Source of the DNA: an uncultured Christensenellaceae bacterium
Lineage (GTDB): Bacteria > Bacillota > Clostridia > Christensenellales > MGBC116941
DNA length: 19,073 bases
NCBI GenBank assembly: GCA_910585035.1
Contig: CAJUEF010000011.1
Coordinates: 13,476 to 32,548 of the forward strand
Reading direction: 5' to 3'
The position numbers were made by a program, and so were the translations under genes. A model generated the notes under the pieces. It searched no databases. It saw nothing but the letters and a program-made list of their open reading frames with translations, and had not been told where the DNA came from. This document shows, one piece after another, positions 15,612 to 19,073 of this stretch; position 1 is the stretch's first letter, and every line of letters begins with the position of its first letter.

Positions 15612-15881
15612 TTATTCTCTTTCTCTTATTATAACATTTACTTCATCTCCCGGCTGTTTGTTTATTTTCGCCCTAATATCCTTTCTCAGCCCAATGATAT
15701 GACAGGGCGTACCCATGCGTACAAGGCTGCCTTCATATGCCTCTCCATCAAACTCTGCATAAACCTTCACCCTCCCCTTGCCAAACTCTTTTTTAACGTC
15801 ATAGGGAAACTCAACATAAGCGCCGTCAATATCAGGAACCTTTTTTATTAACGCTTTAAACTCATATACTTTTTTATTCAT
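15612..15881 (-). CDS. DUF1905 domain protein, stand-alone
   Basis: This 89-residue protein is a single DUF1905 domain, a small beta-barrel-like fold. It begins YEFKALIKKV and has the conserved AYVEFPYDVKKEFG (21-34), GRVKVYAEFDG (36-46) and ending PGDEVNVIIRE (77-87). In many bacteria the domain is followed by a bacteriocin-protection (YdeI/OmpD-associated) segment, which is absent here. GAGGTG precedes the ATG. No membrane segment or signal peptide is seen. Its function is unknown. Confidence 0.85.
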   Translation of the reverse strand: MNKKVYEFKALIKKVPDIDGAYVEFPYDVKKEFGKGRVKVYAEFDGEAYEGSLVRMGTPCHIIGLRKDIRAKINKQPGDEVNVIIRERE

Positions 15882-16104
15882 TATTCACCTCAAAAACTAT
15901 TGCATTCATAATAAAAATATTTTTTATATATTCAGCCGCTTTTATTATTCCATTAAATAACTGTATTAATTTAATTTTTTTATTATTTTAAACAACATTT
16001 CAACCCATACAGCAATACGACATATGAACATTCACTCAACAATAATACTAAAATATTCATTGAAAAAACACTTATAATTAAATTCAAAAATATAAAAACT
16101 TATG

Positions 16105-16133
16105 TTGATGCTGCTCACTTTCTGATTTATAAT
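16105..16133 (+). promoter_or_regulatory. Predicted sigma-A promoter of the MerR-type regulator gene
   Basis: TTGATG (16105-16110) and TATAAT (16128-16133) are separated by 17 bp. Transcription would start near 16140, giving a leader of about 45 bases. The normal spacer contrasts with the 19-bp spacer before the transporter gene. Confidence 0.75.
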
Positions 16134-16139
16134 AAAAAT

Positions 16140-16163
16140 TATATTTCAGATAACAGAAATATA
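16140..16163. repeat. Inverted repeat at the regulator transcription start
   Basis: TATATTTC (16140-16147) and GAAATATA (16156-16163) are perfect complements with an 8-base spacer. It sits at the predicted start of transcription, where an autorepressor would bind. Chance is possible in such AT-rich DNA. Confidence 0.45.
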
Positions 16164-16185
16164 TAAATCAGGGAGGCAGAAACAC

Positions 16186-17202
16186 ATGGAATATTTAACT
16201 TCGTCGGAACTTTCAAAAAAGTGGAATATATCAAGCCGAATGGTTGCCTATTATTGTGAAAACGGTCGTATTGAGGGAGCTGTAAAAAAAGGAAAAACTT
16301 GGTTTGTCCCCGCCCATTCAGAAAAACCTGCCGACAGGCGATGTTCAAAGAAAAAGATAAATACTGGGGATAACAGCATAATAAAACCAAAGGCTATAAA
16401 TGAAATTGAAAAAACAGATGCTATTTATCACACCGGTGAAGTGTATAATCATCTTGGATTTTCAAGAGAAACTTTAAGGTATTATGAGGAAATCGGTTTA
16501 ATTAGTCCCAAAAGAGAAAAATACAGCCAGTACAGAGAGTTTGGTTTTTATGACATGTCCCATCTTATGGCAATTGATTTTTATAAAAAAAGAGGCTTTA
16601 CGCCTATTCAAATCAAAAAATTGTTAAAAGCGGCAAAATCACAGGAATACAAAACAATATTGCAAGAGCAAATGGATACTTTAAAAAATGACATTGACCA
16701 TTTACAGGAAATGTTAAACAGGCTGGAAAAAGCAAAAGATTTTTACGATTATGCAACAGACAAAATTGGTGAATTTGAAATTAAAACAATGCCTTCTTAT
16801 TATGTACAAGAATCCATAAGTTCTGTAGCATCTTTTTCTGAATATAGAGAAAAAGTATTGAAATACCTGAATTTAGATAATGAAGATATTTTATCAAATA
16901 TGGTACGCGCCATTACTTTTGATGAAACAGGATGCAAAGGTTCAGGAATGTATATTGTAATGCAGCTTCCTTCCGGCAGTAAAGAAAATTTATTTATTAA
17001 GGGTGGAAAATGCCTTTACACCACACTTATAGCCGATAATAACGATAATACAGTCATAGAAAAAATGTTTTCTCTATGTCATAAATGGGCTAAAGAGCAT
17101 AATGTGTCGTTACGCGGTATAGTATATATTTTTATTCGTTTTGTAACGCTAAGGGAACAGATAGATAAAAATTATTACGAGATATGGCTGCCGTTAAAAT
17201 GA
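16186..17202 (+). CDS. MerR-family regulator with an extra N-terminal HTH domain
   Basis: This 338-residue protein has two DNA-binding domains in tandem. Residues 1-50 are an excisionase-like winged helix (YLTSSELSKKWNISSRMV, then GRIEGAVKKGKTWFVP). After a basic linker, residues 80-148 are a full MerR domain (YHTGEVYNHLGFSRETLRYY, then GLISPKR and MSHLMAIDFYKKRGFT). Residues 150-190 look like the MerR dimer coiled coil, and 195-338 resemble a GyrI-like drug-binding domain ending YEIWLPLK. GGGAGG about 10 bases upstream supports the start. The next gene is an MFS exporter whose promoter has MerR-type spacing, so this is probably its activator, responding to an unknown compound. Confidence 0.88.
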   Translation: MEYLTSSELSKKWNISSRMVAYYCENGRIEGAVKKGKTWFVPAHSEKPADRRCSKKKINTGDNSIIKPKAINEIEKTDAIYHTGEVYNHLGFSRETLRYYEEIGLISPKREKYSQYREFGFYDMSHLMAIDFYKKRGFTPIQIKKLLKAAKSQEYKTILQEQMDTLKNDIDHLQEMLNRLEKAKDFYDYATDKIGEFEIKTMPSYYVQESISSVASFSEYREKVLKYLNLDNEDILSNMVRAITFDETGCKGSGMYIVMQLPSGSKENLFIKGGKCLYTTLIADNNDNTVIEKMFSLCHKWAKEHNVSLRGIVYIFIRFVTLREQIDKNYYEIWLPLK

Positions 17203-17215
17203 AATGATTTTTCTA

Positions 17216-17246
17216 TTGACTTGGGTGCTTCCACCAAGCTTATACT
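17216..17246 (+). promoter_or_regulatory. MerR-type promoter with 19-bp spacer and dyad, before the MFS gene
   Basis: TTGACT (17216-17221) and TATACT (17241-17246) are 19 bp apart, two more than optimal. MerR-family activators correct this spacing by distorting DNA. The spacer holds an imperfect dyad, CTTGG (17220-17224) and CCAAG (17234-17238), nearly centred between the hexamers. Confidence 0.8.
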
Positions 17247-17270
17247 AATACCAGTAAGGAGATGGGTGCA

Positions 17271-18503
17271 ATGCAAAAAGAAAGAAATAAATATGGTAAA
17301 GACTTTACTCTTGTGGTAGTTGGGCAAATAATATCACTGTTTGGCAATGCAATTTTGCGTTTCGCTTTGCCGCTTTATTTATTGAGGGAAACAGGATCAT
17401 CAGCTTTATTTGGTATTGTAACAGCCTGTTCATTGCTTCCCATGATAGTATTGTCTCTTTTGGGCGGCGTCCTGGCTGATAGAATAAATAAACGAAACAT
17501 CATGGTTGGATTAGACTTTTTAACAACAATAGTTATTACAGCATTTTATTCCCTTAGGAGTATTGCTCCTATTGTGCCTTTATTTATCGTCACGTTAATG
17601 CTATTGTATGGCATTTCAGGTACATATCAGCCTGCAGTGCAAGCAAGTATACCGGCGCTTGTTCCAAAGGAAAAAGTGCTTTTTGCAAGCGCTATAGTCA
17701 ATCAAATTGGTTCTCTTGCAAATTTCATCGGACCGATTATCGGAGGAATGCTTTATGGTATCTATGGCATAAATATCATACTTATAGTGAGCGGCATAAG
17801 TTTCTTTTTATCTGCCGTCATGGAAATATTTATTGTCATCCCTTTTAAAAAACAAACGGGAAATAACAAAATTTTTCAGATAGTGAAAAATGATTTAATG
17901 GAAAGCCTGTATTTTTTAAAATCAGAAAAACCGGTTTTTATTAAATTGTGCATCGTAATCGCCGGGCTAAATCTGTTTCTTTCTTCAATGATAACTATTG
18001 GTATTCCAGTAATCATTGTTGATAACCTTTTAATGACAGACCAAATGCTTGGTATTGCGCAGGGGTTTCTCGCAGCCGGCGGCATTATAGGCGGCTTGTT
18101 GACCGTATTGTTTGAAAAAAAATTAAATCCATGTAAAGCATCGGTCTTCCTTTATTTGTGTGCAGCTTTTACATGTATTATGGGATTTGGAATGTTGCTA
18201 CAGAACATACATATGTTTAACTACATGGTGCTGTCAATAATGGGAATGGCAATAACGACTTCTTCCACAATTTTCAGCATACAGATGTTGGCTGTCGTGC
18301 AAACAGGAACACCTTTGCACCTGGTAGGTAAAGTTGTTGCTTGCATTATAACTCTTATTATGTGTTCACAGCCAATAGGACAGCTACTTTATGGATTGCT
18401 TTTTGAACTGTTAAGCGCTCATATAGCAGCTATCATAATTGTCACAAGTGTCGTCTCATTTTTAATTGCTATGTATTCAACAAATATTTTAAAGCAATTA
18501 TAG
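17271..18503 (+). CDS. MFS efflux transporter
   Basis: This is a major facilitator superfamily inner membrane transporter of 410 residues with about 12 hydrophobic segments. It resembles the macrolide/multidrug efflux (Mef-like, MFS_3) group. The family loop between segments 2 and 3 is GGVLADRINKR (65-75), and NFIGPIIGGMLYGIYG follows in the middle of the N-terminal half. I chose ATG 17271 over 17262 because AAGGAG (17256-17261) abuts the earlier ATG but lies nine bases before this one. The divergent-class promoter and the MerR-type regulator 68 bp upstream point to drug-induced export. The substrate cannot be read. No strong terminator follows. Confidence 0.88.
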   Translation: MQKERNKYGKDFTLVVVGQIISLFGNAILRFALPLYLLRETGSSALFGIVTACSLLPMIVLSLLGGVLADRINKRNIMVGLDFLTTIVITAFYSLRSIAPIVPLFIVTLMLLYGISGTYQPAVQASIPALVPKEKVLFASAIVNQIGSLANFIGPIIGGMLYGIYGINIILIVSGISFFLSAVMEIFIVIPFKKQTGNNKIFQIVKNDLMESLYFLKSEKPVFIKLCIVIAGLNLFLSSMITIGIPVIIVDNLLMTDQMLGIAQGFLAAGGIIGGLLTVLFEKKLNPCKASVFLYLCAAFTCIMGFGMLLQNIHMFNYMVLSIMGMAITTSSTIFSIQMLAVVQTGTPLHLVGKVVACIITLIMCSQPIGQLLYGLLFELLSAHIAAIIIVTSVVSFLIAMYSTNILKQL

Positions 18504-18555
18504 AAAAGCCTAGTAATGTCAACTGCACAGACAAATGAAAAGTTTATGATACAAA

Positions 18556-18573
18556 TATTATTAGCTAATAATA
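18556..18573. repeat. 18-base perfect palindrome
   Basis: TATTATTAGCTAATAATA is its own reverse complement. It has no loop and is followed by only AAAAA, so it is not a standard terminator. It lies about 50 bases after the MFS stop. A protein site or chance in AT-rich DNA are both possible. Confidence 0.4.
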
Positions 18574-18674
18574 AAAAGGTCACGAGCATATTTATTTCAT
18601 TGAAAATCAATAAAATACTAAAACAAAAAAAACATATTAAACTCTTAAAGATTAAGATGTGTAAGAAACAAATC

Positions 18675-18727
18675 AGCGGTATTATAATGACGTCTTACCC
18701 CCATTAAAACGCCATTATAATACCGCT
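18675..18727. repeat. 15-bp perfect inverted repeat next to the tRNA cluster
   Basis: Arms AGCGGTATTATAATG (18675-18689) and CATTATAATACCGCT (18713-18727) are perfect complements around a 23-base loop. It lies 15 bases downstream of tRNA-Tyr in the direction of tRNA transcription. On that strand it is followed by GATTTGTTTC, a poor T-run, so it might end tRNA transcription weakly. It may also be a small mobile-element remnant. Confidence 0.7.
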
Positions 18728-18742
18728 AAAAACAAATTAAAT

Positions 18743-18827
18743 TGGTGGAAGAGGGTGGATTCGAACCACCGAAGTCGAAGACGACAGATTTACAGTCTGT
18801 TCCCTTTGGCCACTCGGGAACTCTTCC
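18743..18827 (-). tRNA. tRNA-Tyr (GTA)
   Basis: The minus strand gives an 85-nt tRNA with an acceptor stem GGAAGAG/CTCTTCC, a long variable arm, anticodon GTA (complement of 18791-18793) in the loop CTGTAAA, the T-loop GGTTCGAATCC and an encoded CCA. The long variable arm fits bacterial tRNA-Tyr. It is the last gene of the cluster. Confidence 0.95.
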
Positions 18828-18835
18828 AAAAAAAA

Positions 18836-18911
18836 TGGAGCTGATGATGGGACTTGAACCCGCAACCTGCTGATTACAAATCAGCTGCTCTGCCAATTGA
18901 GCTACATCAGC
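18836..18911 (-). tRNA. tRNA-Thr (TGT)
   Basis: This is a 76-nt cloverleaf on the minus strand with acceptor GCTGATG/CATCAGC, anticodon TGT (complement of 18876-18878) in TTTGTAA, T-loop GGTTCAAGTCC and encoded CCA. It lies eight bases upstream of tRNA-Tyr. It is an ANN-decoding tRNA, so it is a predicted substrate of the t6A genes in this window. Confidence 0.95.
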
Positions 18912-18919
18912 ATCCAATA

Positions 18920-18995
18920 TGGTGCCTCAGAATGGAATCGAACCATCGACACAGGGATTTTCAGTCCCTTGCTCTACCGACTGAGCTACCGAGGC
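18920..18995 (-). tRNA. tRNA-Phe (GAA)
   Basis: This 76-nt cloverleaf on the minus strand has acceptor GCCTCGG paired with CTGAGGC (one G-U), anticodon GAA (complement of 18960-18962) in CTGAAAA, T-loop GGTTCGATTCC and encoded CCA. It lies eight bases upstream of tRNA-Thr. Confidence 0.95.
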
Positions 18996-19002
18996 AAAAA
19001 AA

Positions 19003-19073
19003 TGGCGACCCGGAAGGGGCTCGAACCCTCGACCTCCAGCGTGACAGGCTGGCATTCTAACCAGCTGAACTAC
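19003..19073 (-). tRNA. tRNA-Asp (GTC), 5' end cut by window edge
   Basis: This is 71 nt of an expected 77; about six acceptor bases lie beyond the window. Anticodon GTC (complement of 19043-19045) sits in CTGTCAC, the T-loop is GGTTCGAGCCC and CCA is encoded. It heads the visible part of the Asp-Phe-Thr-Tyr cluster. Confidence 0.93.

Larger units (their letters stand above)
15882..16185. other. AT-rich divergent intergenic region
   Basis: This gap of about 300 bases separates the minus-strand DUF1905 gene from the plus-strand regulator gene. It holds the DUF1905 ribosome site, the regulator promoter (16105-16133) and a short inverted repeat (16140-16163). I see no open frame of note, no RNA gene and no copy of the tRNA 3' ends found at the other side of the cassette. 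Confidence 0.7.

Noticed and set aside
15882..16185. Possible attachment-site copy of the tRNA-Tyr 3' end upstream of the MerR-MFS cassette
   Set aside because: I looked for a match to the tRNA 3' sequence in this gap and saw none, so there is no support for tRNA-targeted integration.
17262..17270. Upstream ATG for the MFS gene
   Set aside because: AAGGAG touches this ATG with no spacing. The next in-frame ATG at 17271 has normal spacing.
18516..18707. 63-residue plus-strand open frame after the MFS gene
   Set aside because: Lys/Ile-rich AT-driven sequence with no ribosome site or domain, and it runs into the inverted repeat.
18726..19060. Open frames on both strands across the tRNA cluster
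   Set aside because: They are translations of four tRNA genes and are well-known annotation artefacts.
1..19073. CRISPR arrays, insertion sequences, phage genes or toxin-antitoxin pairs
   Set aside because: No regularly spaced repeats, transposase, integrase or phage structural motifs were seen in any supported frame.

Overview
The window is AT-rich DNA with compact, mostly minus-strand operons, strong GGAGG-type ribosome binding sites, an ECF-type riboflavin transporter under an FMN riboswitch, a CstA-family transporter and a Gram-positive style tsaE-tsaB-rimI cluster. Together these suggest a low-GC Firmicute of the class Clostridia, probably a gut or anaerobic lineage. Nothing in the sequence allows a firmer name.

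Layout. (1) 1-2214, plus strand: the end of argD, argF (arginine biosynthesis) and an overlapping GNAT acetyltransferase, then a zinc-ribbon/TM2 membrane protein. A shared bidirectional terminator closes this side. (2) 2290-14254, minus strand: a long, tightly packed run. In transcription order it holds an FMN riboswitch, ribU (riboflavin uptake), tsaE-tsaB-rimI (t6A tRNA modification and N-terminal acetylation), an alpha/beta hydrolase with an eroded N-terminus, a membrane-anchored MurF-like ligase, a D-Ala-D-Ala ligase, icd (eukaryote-type isocitrate dehydrogenase), a SEC-C protein, a TIM-barrel sugar-phosphate isomerase/epimerase, pgi, a YfbR-like HD-superfamily nucleotidase and cstA. Gaps are mostly 0-50 bp and no terminator was seen before cstA. 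cstA has its own promoter with an operator-like inverted repeat. (3) 14302-15881, minus strand: an imidazolonepropionase-like amidohydrolase with its own promoter and a stand-alone DUF1905 protein. (4) 15882-18503, plus strand: a two-gene cassette of a tandem-HTH MerR-type regulator and an MFS drug-efflux-like transporter. The transporter promoter has the 19-bp spacer and internal dyad typical of MerR-activated promoters. (5) 18504-19073: a non-coding stretch with a 15-bp perfect inverted repeat, then a minus-strand tRNA cluster (Asp, Phe, Thr, Tyr in transcription order). tRNA-Asp is cut by the window end.

Most of the window is core metabolism. The parts most worth a second look are the hydrolase / membrane Mur-ligase / Ddl trio, the riboswitch that seems to head an operon of essential genes, the MerR cassette with its promoter architecture, and the HD-to-HE change in the nucleotidase.
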